Shown here: positions 52,640 to 61,634 of the stretch, piece by piece
How the letters are laid out: every line of letters starts with the position of its first letter
Numbering within the stretch: the stretch's first letter is position 1
Assembly (NCBI RefSeq): GCF_014192515.1
Contig: NZ_JACHYB010000001.1
Location: 2,108,001-2,172,000 of the forward strand
Direction: 5' to 3'
Length of the DNA: 64,000 nt
DNA from: Microbacter margulisiae
GTDB lineage: Bacteria; Bacteroidota; Bacteroidia; Bacteroidales; Paludibacteraceae
Program-made: the position numbers and the translations under genes
Notes under the pieces: model-generated
The model's database searches: none
Seen by the model: only the letters and a program-made list of their open reading frames with translations
What the model was told of the DNA's origin: nothing

Positions 52640-52882
52640 TTATGCGATATTGGTCAGTAATCGTTGCAATTCGTCCGCAGAAGGAATTCTGCCTTTCATC
52701 AATACCTTTTCATTGACTACCAAGGCAGGCGTCATCATCACATTATAACGCATAATATCAATAACATTCTCTACTTTGGAGATTGTAGCCTCAATAGAAG
52801 CTTTTGCTACTACTTCACGCGTCAGCTTTTCCAACGCTTTACATTTGGGACAACCTGTCCCTAAAATTTTAATATCCATCAT
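52640..52882 (-). CDS. Small thioredoxin-fold redox-active disulfide protein
   Basis: An 80-residue protein of the redox-active disulfide protein 2 type: ILGTGCPKCKALEKL with the CPKC pair (residues 11-14), VENVIDIMRYNVMMTPALVVNEKVLMKG with the cis-Pro (MTP). These tiny thioredoxin-like proteins usually sit beside ArsP-type permeases and ArsR regulators, as here; they may reduce the metal(loid) or the permease cysteines. Gaps of 18 and 21 bases to neighbours suggest one transcript. Confidence 0.93.
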   Translation of the reverse strand: MMDIKILGTGCPKCKALEKLTREVVAKASIEATISKVENVIDIMRYNVMMTPALVVNEKVLMKGRIPSADELQRLLTNIA

Positions 52883-52903
52883 AACGGTAATATCATTTCA
52901 TTA

Positions 52904-53206
52904 TTAAACAAAAAGTCCTTCAAAAAGCTGCCGGGCTTCTTCCCAATGTTCCTGATGAATGCAGTAACGGATATAAGGAGAAGTTATTTCGCCCTGAATC
53001 AGGCCGGCATCTTTCAATTCACTCAAATGCTGCGACAGCGTGGAGCGTGCAATTGGTAATTCCATCGAAAGATCACCGCTGTAGCAACAACGGTTAGCAT
53101 TTTTCACCAGATACTCCATAATGTAAACCCGGATGGGATGCCCCAGCGCTTTTGCATAACGTGCCAAACGGATTTGTTGGTCGGAAAGAATGGTTTCTTG
53201 TGACAT
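52904..53206 (-). CDS. ArsR/SmtB-family metalloregulator
   Basis: I take the start at 53206 (MSQETILSDQQ), giving 100 residues; the frame runs 13 codons further through an inverted repeat and the promoter. The winged helix is ARSTLSQHLSELKDAGLIQGEI, and ALGHPIRVYIMEYLVKN precedes it. Two adjacent cysteines in NRCCYSGDLS may form a thiolate metal(loid) site, as in arsenic or cadmium sensors. It heads the operon and probably represses it via the dyad at 53225-53242. Confidence 0.92.
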   Translation of the reverse strand: MSQETILSDQQIRLARYAKALGHPIRVYIMEYLVKNANRCCYSGDLSMELPIARSTLSQHLSELKDAGLIQGEITSPYIRYCIHQEHWEEARQLFEGLFV

Positions 53207-53224
53207 GATGAATCGCATTTCGTA

Positions 53225-53242
53225 TTTCGTAAAATAACGAAA
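53225..53242. promoter_or_regulatory. Dyad, likely ArsR operator
   Basis: TTTCGT (53225-53230) and ACGAAA (53237-53242) are inverted around AAAATA. A minus-strand TATCTTTG (53250-53243) lies just upstream, so a bound repressor would cover the start of transcription. Bases 53251-53612 hold nothing else recognised. Confidence 0.6.
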
Positions 53243-53604
53243 CAAAGATACAGTGTTTTTGCAAATAATCTACCTTGGGCGGGTCAAAAAGCCGGAGATA
53301 GAGAAGATACGTAATTTGAACCCGATAATGTCGCGTTTGGAACTACTTATTTTCATAACAATCATGGAATAGATTGCAATTTTCACCCGGCTGATCTTTA
53401 TGCATAGTGTATTGAAAATAAAAACAGGTAGCATAGGATTTTTGTGGATTGAAAATCGGATGGAATGGAAAAATTCGGAATAATTACCTTACGACCCAAC
53501 AACAAGCTTGCATTTATACATAAATAACCATAATATTTCAGCGCATAAATATTACTATTTTATATATTCCTAGATAACAAACAGTTATTCAGACACAAAA
53601 AGAA

Positions 53605-55069
53605 ATGGCTTGGTAGTGTCCAAAAATTTGTGTAAACGCATTCTTATCTCATTTATTATTATTTTTTCTTTTCGAATCCCCTCTCAAAATTTTTGAGGGG
53701 TTTGAAAAGAAAAAACTTCCGTTTTTATTTTATTCTTAAACTAGTGTCACTAATATTTGCTCTATCAGGATATAAAATCATAAACTGATTGGCAATCAAT
53801 GGCCAGTTGGAAACTTTTGCACTCCAAGATATTGAGGCTTGTTGGATCGCCAGATACACTGCTTTTTTCATTGCCTGATCATCAGGAAACATCAATTTAT
53901 TTTTGGTGTATTTGCGTATGCTTCGATTTAGATTTTCAATCACATTAGTGGTATAGATAATCTTTCGTATTTCGGCTGGATAGGTAAAATAGGCTGTCAG
54001 ATTTTCCCAATTTGCAATCCAGGATTTAATGGCATAAGGATATTTCTCTCCCCATTTAGTTTCCAATTCAGCAAAAGCTTCCCCAGCAGCATCTAAGTTT
54101 CGGGCCTGATACACTTGTTGAAGATCATGCATAAAACTCCGTTTTTCCTTTGTCCCAATATAGTTCATCGTGTTTCTTATCTGATGAACAATACATAATT
54201 GTGTTACTGTTTCCGGAAACACAGCCTGAATAGCCTGGGTTAGCCCTTTCAGATTATCTGAACAGGCAATTAAAATATCTTTCACCCCTCGTTTCTTCAA
54301 ATCATCCAACACGTTCATCCAAAATGAAGCCGATTCAGTTTCATTGATCCACATACTAATAACTTCTCTATGTCCATTGGTATTTAAACCGATAATCAGA
54401 TAAACGCTTTTACTTATTATCTTACCTCCTGAACGAACTTTGATACGAATACCATCTAACCAAACAATCAGATAAGTATCATCCAATGGACGGGTTTGCC
54501 AGGCTTCTACATCGCTCATTACCTGATCTGTGATATTGGATATGGACGAAGAACTGATAGTGACACCATAAATGTCTTTTATCTGAGCTTCTATGTCACG
54601 AGTCGACATGCCTCGTGCATACAAAGAAATCACAACGCTTTCTATCTTGTCTATTACTTTTTGACGCTTGGGCAAAACGATGGGATTAAACTCACCCTGA
54701 CGATCGCGGGGAACCTCTATAATTATTTCTCCACTACTGCTCTTTACTAACTTGCGGGTTTTTCCATTACGAGAGTTCCCACTGCCATTTCCTTTGACTG
54801 AGTGCTTGTCGTAGCCAAGATGTTCGCTCAACTCACTTTCTAACATCTTTTCTACTCCCCGCTTAAATAGCTTATCCATAAAACCATTTATGTCTTGCAT
54901 GGTCTTGAAACCCTTGAAAAAATCTGTTGGTAACTGGGAGAAAAGTGCCTCATCTTCTGCACTCAATTTTGATAATACTGATTTCTGCTTTTTCATGTCC
55001 TTTTTTTTCTGTTATAAAAATAAGCATTTATTTCTATTTACACAGTTTTTTGGACGGTCTCAATGGCTT
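53605..55069. mobile_element. IS256-family insertion sequence, 1449 bp, complete with 8-bp target duplication
   Basis: The element spans 53613-55061. Its ends are imperfect inverted repeats: GTCCAAAAA-xx-TGTGTAAA on both sides (left 53619-53637; right complement 55054-55036). AATGGCTT is directly repeated at 53605-53612 and 55062-55069, an 8-bp target duplication as expected for IS256. A hairpin (CCCCTC 53678-53683 with GAGGGG 53695-53700) follows the transposase stop. The intact ends, duplication and frame indicate a recent insertion. Confidence 0.9.
53725..54996 (-). CDS. IS256-family transposase
   Basis: A 423-residue mutator-type transposase, full length. Family features: ESELSEHLGYDKHSVKGNGSGNSRNGKTRK at the N-terminal DNA-binding part (in pieces), VIDKIESVVISLYARGMSTRDIEAQIKDIYG, the first catalytic Asp in YLIVWLDGIRIKVRSGG, the second in ILIACSDNLKGLTQAI, CIVHQIRNTMNYI, and the Glu in YTTNVIENLNRSIRKYTKNK. 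It cuts and moves the element through a circular or copy-out route. No frameshift is present, so it should be active. Confidence 0.95.
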   Translation of the reverse strand: MKKQKSVLSKLSAEDEALFSQLPTDFFKGFKTMQDINGFMDKLFKRGVEKMLESELSEHLGYDKHSVKGNGSGNSRNGKTRKLVKSSSGEIIIEVPRDRQGEFNPIVLPKRQKVIDKIESVVISLYARGMSTRDIEAQIKDIYGVTISSSSISNITDQVMSDVEAWQTRPLDDTYLIVWLDGIRIKVRSGGKIISKSVYLIIGLNTNGHREVISMWINETESASFWMNVLDDLKKRGVKDILIACSDNLKGLTQAIQAVFPETVTQLCIVHQIRNTMNYIGTKEKRSFMHDLQQVYQARNLDAAGEAFAELETKWGEKYPYAIKSWIANWENLTAYFTYPAEIRKIIYTTNVIENLNRSIRKYTKNKLMFPDDQAMKKAVYLAIQQASISWSAKVSNWPLIANQFMILYPDRANISDTSLRIK

Positions 55070-55099
55070 TTGCATATCACATTGCATATCGGGCAGATT

Positions 55100-55414
55100 C
55101 CTTCAATTGTGGACAAACAACGCTTCATTTCGTACACACATTTGTTCATTTCGTACACGAAACAGAAAATTGCTTACACGAAACGGAGCATTTCGTACAC
55201 GAAATAATGTTTTTAACATACAATATGCCTCATTTTTTAGGCGAAAAAGGCATTTCATACATGAAAAATGTCATTTCGTACACGATATGCATCATTTCGT
55301 GTACGAAATGGATTTTTGTGGACATGAAAAACATCATTGTGTGTACACAATAACTTATTGTTTACCCACAATAGCCCGTTTCCAGACAAAACAGCATAAA
55401 TCGGCCATCATTTA
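55100..55414. repeat. 21-bp-period palindromic array B (15 units)
   Basis: Fifteen units of exactly 21 bases, from 55100 (unit starts 55100, 55121, 55142 ... 55394). Most are centred on a palindrome: TTTCGT-AC-ACGAAA in 55142-55162 and 55184-55204; TTTCATACATGAAA in 55247-55267; ATTTCGTGTACGAAAT in 55289-55309; ATTGTGTGTACACAAT in 55331-55351; ATTGT...ACAAT in 55352-55372. Arms change in a matched way between units. Open frames through it lack starts and share no homology. The IS256 insertion abuts its left side. Confidence 0.85.
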
Positions 55415-55903
55415 CATTAAATCATGTCAACAATACCTCATTGTGAATACACCACAAAGCATATTCAACCGAATCCAGGTTTTTTATTGTGCCTATATTT
55501 TTATTGTAATCTTAAAACAAGTTCTTATGGCAACAATCTCATCTGATTTTTTATCACACTGCTACACGGATAGCGATCTGAATGTGAAAGCGATGGCCAT
55601 TGTCAGGAAGACTTTCAACACTTCATCATTTTTTGGGGTAATTTAGCAACATAGAAAAAGAGCAAATCTTTTTCATTCAAAACTATTTCTTCTCAAATAT
55701 CCATACCTTTGCAAAGAAAGAAATCAAAATCCATGCACTATTCATCCAAACACATGGGAAATCTTCTACATAAATCCGGCAAGGGTTTGTTCGAATGCTG
55801 GATGATTTAAGCTCCTGCAAACTTTCTTTCATCTATTCTTTTCCTCGTATTGCTTTTTCAGTTTTAGTTTTTCATTGTATTGCCTTTTCAGGGCATTCTT
55901 ATC
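55415..55903 (+). other. Leader region upstream of the glycyl-radical activase
   Basis: Apart from a -7-like TACCTTTG at 55704-55711, nothing is firmly recognised. A 25-codon frame at 55733-55810 (MHYSSKHMGNLL start) follows that promoter and ends 93 bases before the activase start; it could be a leader peptide but shows no amino-acid bias. A 39-codon frame at 55527-55646 (MATISSDFLSHC) may be a gene remnant. I see no clear terminator hairpin. Confidence 0.4.
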
Positions 55904-56698
55904 ATGGGTATTATATTTGATATTAAACGCTTTGCGGTACATGACGGCCCGGGAATACGGACAACAGTCTTTATGAAAGGATGTCCGCTATCATGTATCT
56001 GGTGCCACAACCCCGAAAGCATCAATGGCGACATATGTACGGTTCCAAAGACCATACGAATCGGGCAAAAAACCTTTATTGAAAATGAAACCGCAGGGAA
56101 CAATATGTCTGTGGAAACATTGATGAAGGAACTATTGAAAGAAAAAATTTTCATGGATGAATCGGGCGGCGGAGTGACATTTTCAGGAGGAGAACCTATG
56201 CTGCAGCATCTGTTTCTCAACGAAGCTCTGGCGGCCTGTAAAGCGCATGGCATGCATACCGCAGTGGATACGTCGGGGTATGCACAGTGGAACTGGTTTG
56301 AAGAGACAATGCAGTGGACAGATCTGTTTCTGTACGATCTGAAATTGATGGATGAAGAACAACACCGGAAATATACCGGCGTCTCCAATAAAACGATTCT
56401 TGAAAATCTGAAACAGCTCCTATCCATCGGGAAAAAAGTCCGCGTAAGAGTCCCTATGGTCCCGGAAATCACGCATACGGAAGGAAATATTGAAAAGATT
56501 ATTCGTTTCCTATCTTCCATACCCAATCGACCGGAAAGTGTGGATCTGTTGCCATACCATAATACTGCCACACACAAATATGAACGGTTCGGAATAATGA
56601 ATATGCTTACCGGGGTCAAATCAATGAATAAAAGTGATCTGGAAGCGACAAAACAACGATTTGAAGAAGCCGGATTTGACGTAAAAATCGGAGGATAA
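55904..56698 (+). CDS. Glycyl-radical enzyme activase (radical SAM)
   Basis: A 264-residue PflA-type activase; start chosen at MGIIFDIKRFAVHDG (55904), which matches the family opening, over an ATG eight codons earlier. The radical-SAM cluster is CPLSCIWCHNPES (CxxxCxxC), preceded by GIRTTVFMKG. GGVTFSGGEPMLQ and AVDTSGYAQW are further family motifs. It lacks the extra ferredoxin insert of some activases (CutD, BssD). It lies 39 bases before the dehydratase, which it should convert to its glycyl-radical form using SAM, without oxygen. Confidence 0.95.
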   Translation: MGIIFDIKRFAVHDGPGIRTTVFMKGCPLSCIWCHNPESINGDICTVPKTIRIGQKTFIENETAGNNMSVETLMKELLKEKIFMDESGGGVTFSGGEPMLQHLFLNEALAACKAHGMHTAVDTSGYAQWNWFEETMQWTDLFLYDLKLMDEEQHRKYTGVSNKTILENLKQLLSIGKKVRVRVPMVPEITHTEGNIEKIIRFLSSIPNRPESVDLLPYHNTATHKYERFGIMNMLTGVKSMNKSDLEATKQRFEEAGFDVKIGG

Positions 56699-56737
56699 GC
56701 ATAAGATACCTCCGATGAAACCGATTCGGACAATGCA

Positions 56738-59119
56738 ATGATAAAAAAAGAAACGATGACTCCAAGAATAAAACAATTACGGGAACAAAGCCTGAATGCC
56801 ATCAATCGCATCTCCGCCGAGAGAGCTTTGTTGATAACAGAATTTTATAAAGACCATGTGGCACCTGGCGATTCCATCCCCGTACAACGGGCAAAAGCAT
56901 TCGAATATCTATTGTTACATAAAAGCATTTGCATCAATGATCCGGAACTGATTGTAGGAGAACGGGGACCTGCGCCAAAAGCGACGCCAACATATCCCGA
57001 AATCACCCTTCACTCACTACATGATCTGGAGATTCTGAACTCCCGTGAAAAGGTTTGGTTTCGTGTGGATGAAGAGACACGCGAAGCTTACGCTAAAACC
57101 ATTATTCCTTTCTGGGAAGGACGCTCCAATCGCGATCGTATTATGAACGCCATGAGTAGCGAATGGCATGATGCTTATGAAGCTGGCATTTTTACTGAAT
57201 TTATGGAACAACGCGCTCCGGGGCACACCGTAGCAGGGTATCAAATTTTCCGTAAAGGAATGCTTGATATTATCGAAGATGTGGAAGAGAGTATGCAGTC
57301 GCTCGACTTCATTAACGATCCTCAGGCATGCAATAAATTGGAGGAGTTGAAAGCGATGAAGATTTCGGCCAATGCACTGATCGTGTATGCCAACCGGCAC
57401 GCTGAAAAACTCGATCAAATGGCAATTAACGAAGCCAATACAGAGCGAAGAAACGAGTTGCATGAAATGGCACGTATCTGCCGCCGCGTCCCGGCACACG
57501 CGCCTGCTACATTTCATGAAGTGTTGCAACACTATTGGTTCGTTCATTTGGGAGTCGTTACCGAAGTAAACCCATGGGATTCGTTTAACCCCGGACGGCT
57601 CGATCAACATCTTTATCCGTTTTATAAAACGGAAACCGAAGCGGGGACACTTAGTCGGGATAAAGCCATAGAACTGCTCGAATCCTTCTGGGTGAAGTTC
57701 AACAATCATCCATCTCCTCCAAAAATCGGGGTTACGGCTGAAGAAAGCAGCACATACACGGATTTTTGCCTCATCAACCTTGGAGGAGTGAAACCGGACG
57801 GAAGTGATGCCGTGAATGAAATGTCCTATATCCTGCTGGATGTGATTGAAGAAATGCGATTGCTACAACCAAGTTCAATGGTTCAACTCAGCAGGCTGAA
57901 TCCCGACAAATTTATTGACCGGGCAATAGAAATCACAAAAACAGGTTTCGGACAACCTTCTATTTTTAATACCGATGCTATTATCCAGGAATTAGTGATT
58001 CAGGGAAAAGATATCACAGATGCACGGAATGGAGGATGCAGCGGATGTGTGGAAGCAGGAGCTTTTGGAACCGAAAGCTATATCCTTTGCGGCTATTTCA
58101 ATCTGCCGAAGATTTTGGAAATAACCCTGCACAATGGGTTCGATCCACGTACCAAAAAACAAATCGGCCCGAAGACAGGCGATGTTTCGACATTTGACGC
58201 ATATATACAACTGTTGGAAGCTTTCAGAGTACAGGTAGAACATTTTATCCGCATCAAAATTACAGGAAACGATATCATTGAAAAGATTTTCATGTCACAT
58301 ATTCCAACACCTTTCCTGTCGCTGATCATAGACAATTGCGTAGCACGCGGAATGGACTACATTCAGGGAGGAGCGCGCTATAACACCAACTATATCCAGG
58401 GAGTGGGAATGGGCACAATGACCGACGCGCTTACCGCATTGAACAAACATGTTTTCATTGATAAATCATTAACTTTGGCAGAGTTTGTCAAAGCATTGGA
58501 AGATAATTTTGAAGGACATGACGCGTTGCTTTATCAACTACTGTACAAAACGCCAAAATACGGAAACGATGATGACGCTGCCGACAGCCAGCTCATGGAC
58601 GTCTTTATGATCTATTATAATGCAGTAAAAGGTCATATTAGTCCGCGCGGCGCGCAATATAGGATAAACCTGTTGCCCACAACCAGTCACGTTTATTTCG
58701 GAAGCGTGATGCATGCAAGCGCCGATGGACGAAAAGCAGGATTGCCTGTTTCGGAAGGAATATCACCGGTACAGGGAGCTGACAGGAAAGGGCCGACATC
58801 AGTTATAAAATCCGCGGCAAAAATCGATCATTTACACACTGGAGGTACGCTGTTGAATCAAAAATTCAGTCCGGGATTCTTTGAAGACGAAACAGCGATC
58901 CGCAAGGTATCCGGTTTGGTGCGCAGTTACTTCCGCATGAACGGGCATCACATCCAGTTCAACGTAGTAGATGCGGATACATTACGCGATGCACAGAAAC
59001 ACCCGGAGCAGCATCAGGATCTGATTGTTCGTGTAGCCGGATATAGCGATTATTTCAACGATCTGGGAACTGACCTGCAGAACGAAATCATCGCACGAAC
59101 CGAACACGAAGCCATGTAA
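56738..59119 (+). CDS. hypD: Glycyl-radical trans-4-hydroxy-L-proline dehydratase (HypD type)
   Basis: A 793-residue glycyl-radical enzyme. The thiyl motif is GCSGCVEAGAFG with Cys437 and Glu439; the radical glycine is Gly768 in VRVAGYSDYF. From memory of C. difficile HypD (Cys434, Glu436, Asp278, His160, Thr645) the matching residues here are Asp281, His163 and Thr648, a constant shift of three. HypD dehydrates hydroxyproline to pyrroline-5-carboxylate, which ProC reduces to proline. No proC is adjacent, but an Xaa-Pro aminopeptidase follows. The name hypD is also used for an unrelated hydrogenase gene. Codon 7 is an alternative start. Confidence 0.85.
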   Translation: MIKKETMTPRIKQLREQSLNAINRISAERALLITEFYKDHVAPGDSIPVQRAKAFEYLLLHKSICINDPELIVGERGPAPKATPTYPEITLHSLHDLEILNSREKVWFRVDEETREAYAKTIIPFWEGRSNRDRIMNAMSSEWHDAYEAGIFTEFMEQRAPGHTVAGYQIFRKGMLDIIEDVEESMQSLDFINDPQACNKLEELKAMKISANALIVYANRHAEKLDQMAINEANTERRNELHEMARICRRVPAHAPATFHEVLQHYWFVHLGVVTEVNPWDSFNPGRLDQHLYPFYKTETEAGTLSRDKAIELLESFWVKFNNHPSPPKIGVTAEESSTYTDFCLINLGGVKPDGSDAVNEMSYILLDVIEEMRLLQPSSMVQLSRLNPDKFIDRAIEITKTGFGQPSIFNTDAIIQELVIQGKDITDARNGGCSGCVEAGAFGTESYILCGYFNLPKILEITLHNGFDPRTKKQIGPKTGDVSTFDAYIQLLEAFRVQVEHFIRIKITGNDIIEKIFMSHIPTPFLSLIIDNCVARGMDYIQGGARYNTNYIQGVGMGTMTDALTALNKHVFIDKSLTLAEFVKALEDNFEGHDALLYQLLYKTPKYGNDDDAADSQLMDVFMIYYNAVKGHISPRGAQYRINLLPTTSHVYFGSVMHASADGRKAGLPVSEGISPVQGADRKGPTSVIKSAAKIDHLHTGGTLLNQKFSPGFFEDETAIRKVSGLVRSYFRMNGHHIQFNVVDADTLRDAQKHPEQHQDLIVRVAGYSDYFNDLGTDLQNEIIARTEHEAM

Positions 59120-59233
59120 TCCTTGAAAAAACTTTGCCGTAAATTTAAAGATAGGAAGACATCAATGGAAGATGTCAATACATTTTCAGTGATCAGTAAT
59201 ACAATTCCCGCAAGGGACTAAAAACAAAATATT

Positions 59234-60622
59234 ATGTTCAACAAAGAAACGTACATTCAACGACGCAAGACATTGGCCGGAATCATCGGATCCGGCGTGA
59301 TACTGCTTCCCGGAAACGATGAGAGTCCGATGAATTATGCCGACAACGGCTATCATTTCCGGCAGGACAGTACTTTCCTGTACTATTTTGGCATTGATTT
59401 TCCCTCGTTGGTAGCTATAATCGACATTGACAACGATCGGGAGATTATATTTGGGGATGATTATACCATAGATGATATCGTGTGGATGGGGCCGCAACCC
59501 ACCATTTCCGAAAGAGCTTCTTTAGGGGGGATTACAGATGTCAGACCGGTGAAAGAACTGACACATGTCGTCACAGAAGTCATTCGGAAAGGACATAAAG
59601 TACATTTTCTTCCCCCCTATCGTTCGGAACACATGTTGCTATTTCATCAACTGTTGGGTTTGCATCCCAAAACTATTGATCAAAAGGCATCGCTGGAATT
59701 AGTCCGGGCTGTCATTAGCCAGCGTGAGATAAAAACCGACGAAGAAATAGCTGAAATCGAAAAAGCAGTCGATTTATCGGTAGATATGCACACCGCAGCC
59801 ATGCAAATAGCCCGTCCCGGAATGACGGAAGCACAAATTGCTGCACGGGTCTATGAAATCGCCCATTCGGCTAACTGTGAAATATCATTTCCTATCATTG
59901 CCACCATTAATGGGCAGACGTTACACAACCATTATCATGGCAACATCCTTAAAAGTGGCGATCTCTTCCTGCTTGACGCAGGAGCAGAAGCGGGAAGTCA
60001 TTATGCAGGCGATTTGTCAAGTACCTTCCCAGTAGATAAAACTTTCACAAGCCAGCAGAAACTGGTTTACGAAATGAGTTTGAAGGCACATCAGGCTGCT
60101 ATTGACGCTTTAGCATTCAATGCTCCTTTCAAAAATGTGCATCTTGCCGCCTGTCGCTCCATTACCGAAAGCATGAAAGAGCTGGGACTAATGAAAGGCG
60201 ACACTGATGAAGCCGTGGCAGCCGGAGCACATGCCCTGTTCATCCCTTGCGGAACGGGACACATGATGGGGCTTGATGTACACGACATGGAAAATCTCGG
60301 AGAAGTTTGGGTGGGTTATGACGGCGAGCCCAAAAGCACACAGTTTGGTTTGAAATCACTCCGACTGGCAAAGCCGTTACAGGCAGGGCATGTATTTACC
60401 ATCGAACCGGGCATCTATTTCATTCCGGAGTTGATGGATAAATGGCAGGACGAAGAAAAATTTACGGAATTCATCAATTGGCAGGAAGTACAAAAGTTTA
60501 GAACATTTGGGGGCATTCGGAATGAAGAAAATTACATGATGACATCAACCGGAGCTCGCCGTCTTGGCACCAAAGTAAAACCCAAAACAGTGGAAGAGGT
60601 GGAAGCCATACGAAACCAATAG
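59234..60622 (+). CDS. pepP: Xaa-Pro aminopeptidase P family (M24 metallopeptidase)
   Basis: A 462-residue aminopeptidase P. An N-terminal domain (NYADNGYHFRQDSTFLYYFG) precedes the pita-bread catalytic domain. Metal ligands: LLDAGAEAGSHYAGDLSSTFP (two Asp), GTGHMMGLDVHD (His), TIEPGIYF (Glu) and GGIRNEENYM (Glu). It removes the N-terminal residue before proline in the cytosol. Its place just after HypD suggests a role in freeing prolyl or hydroxyprolyl residues from collagen-like or plant peptides; that link is inference. The gap from the HypD gene is 114 bases. Confidence 0.93.
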   Translation: MFNKETYIQRRKTLAGIIGSGVILLPGNDESPMNYADNGYHFRQDSTFLYYFGIDFPSLVAIIDIDNDREIIFGDDYTIDDIVWMGPQPTISERASLGGITDVRPVKELTHVVTEVIRKGHKVHFLPPYRSEHMLLFHQLLGLHPKTIDQKASLELVRAVISQREIKTDEEIAEIEKAVDLSVDMHTAAMQIARPGMTEAQIAARVYEIAHSANCEISFPIIATINGQTLHNHYHGNILKSGDLFLLDAGAEAGSHYAGDLSSTFPVDKTFTSQQKLVYEMSLKAHQAAIDALAFNAPFKNVHLAACRSITESMKELGLMKGDTDEAVAAGAHALFIPCGTGHMMGLDVHDMENLGEVWVGYDGEPKSTQFGLKSLRLAKPLQAGHVFTIEPGIYFIPELMDKWQDEEKFTEFINWQEVQKFRTFGGIRNEENYMMTSTGARRLGTKVKPKTVEEVEAIRNQ

Positions 60623-60719
60623 TGATATAAAAAAAGAAACATAATCAGTCGCTTTGCAAAGAGGGAAAAGACGAGATTTGGAAAAAGGGGGGTCCAAAAA
60701 ACAGGAGACAAAAAGCTTC

Positions 60720-61634
60720 CTATTTTACCTTAAATGCATCAAAGCCTTCCCCGTACACACCAATAACAGATCCCTGGGAGACAAAAGCATCAGGGTCAAT
60801 CTCTTTGATTAAGCGAAAAATAGCAAGAGACTGATTTTTGCGTGCAATAAGCATAATCACCTTTACCGGTTCGTGCGAGTACCATCCCTCACCGTTCAAA
60901 ATGGTAACACCGCGGTGAATATCAGTATTGATACGGTCGGCAATCTTTTCATATTCGCGGGAGATGATGAAAAACTGTACCGATTGGCGCACCCCGTTGA
61001 TCATAGTATCCACCGTAATGGAATAGACCGCCATGGTAACCAGACCATACACCACCTTTTCGATACTTCCAAAGATAAGATAGGACGAAGAGATGATCAA
61101 TACGTCGCAATAGACCATGGCGCGACCCAAGGTAACATTACGGTATTTATGCAGCATCTTTACAATGATGTCGGTTCCCCCCGAACTTCCGTTCGACATA
61201 AAAACCATGCCAATACCAATCCCCGAAAGAATTCCTCCCACTACACATGCCATGAATGAATCATTCGCATTGATAAAAGTTCCTTTGGGAACAATCGGGA
61301 TAATCGAAAAAAGCAAGGTTAACACTCCAACACCAAAGATGGTACGCAGACTAAAAGTGAGGCCAATGGATCTAATAGAGATAACCAATAAAATAGAATT
61401 GAGAATAAAATAGGAAATTGAAATCGGGGTACCGAAAGCGTAATAAAGCAATGCACTGATACCAGTAACACCACCACCCGTAATTTGATGGGGCAACAAT
61501 AGCCCCTTCCACGCAAAAGCATAAATAGCCAGACCAATCACAATAAGCAAATGATCGCGAACAGACTCGCGGGTCGGACGTAATTTATTTACATGCTCCG
61601 GGATGCGTATTCCTTTAATGTTTTGAAGTTGCAT
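60720..61634 (-). CDS. YitT-family (DUF161/DUF2179) membrane protein
   Basis: A 304-residue protein with five or six N-terminal membrane helices (HLLIVIGLAIYAFAWKGLLL, GVTGISALLYYAFG, FILNSILLVISI, TIFGVGVLTLLFSIIPIV, FMACVVGGILSGIGIGMVF) and the family motif SNGSSGGTDIIVKMLHKY. The C-terminal DUF2179 domain (GVTILNGEGWYSHEPVKVIMLIARKNQ, in part) is cytosolic. Function is unknown for the family. It is convergent with pepP and divergent from gldA. Confidence 0.9.
   Translation of the reverse strand: MQLQNIKGIRIPEHVNKLRPTRESVRDHLLIVIGLAIYAFAWKGLLLPHQITGGGVTGISALLYYAFGTPISISYFILNSILLVISIRSIGLTFSLRTIFGVGVLTLLFSIIPIVPKGTFINANDSFMACVVGGILSGIGIGMVFMSNGSSGGTDIIVKMLHKYRNVTLGRAMVYCDVLIISSSYLIFGSIEKVVYGLVTMAVYSITVDTMINGVRQSVQFFIISREYEKIADRINTDIHRGVTILNGEGWYSHEPVKVIMLIARKNQSLAIFRLIKEIDPDAFVSQGSVIGVYGEGFDAFKVK

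Noticed and set aside
55100..55414. CRISPR-like array
   Set aside because: No constant repeat separated by unique spacers; units are contiguous, 21 bp, and vary throughout. No cas genes are present.
54927..55646. Open frame of 239 codons through array B
   Set aside because: It starts inside the IS element and crosses its right end and the repeat array; created by the periodic palindromes, not by a gene.
55888..56811. Open frame of 307 codons antisense to the activase
   Set aside because: Mirror of a strong radical-SAM gene with no recognisable protein features.
57017..57709. Open frame of 230 codons antisense to the hydroxyproline dehydratase
   Set aside because: Lies wholly inside a conserved gene on the other strand; composition matches an antisense shadow.
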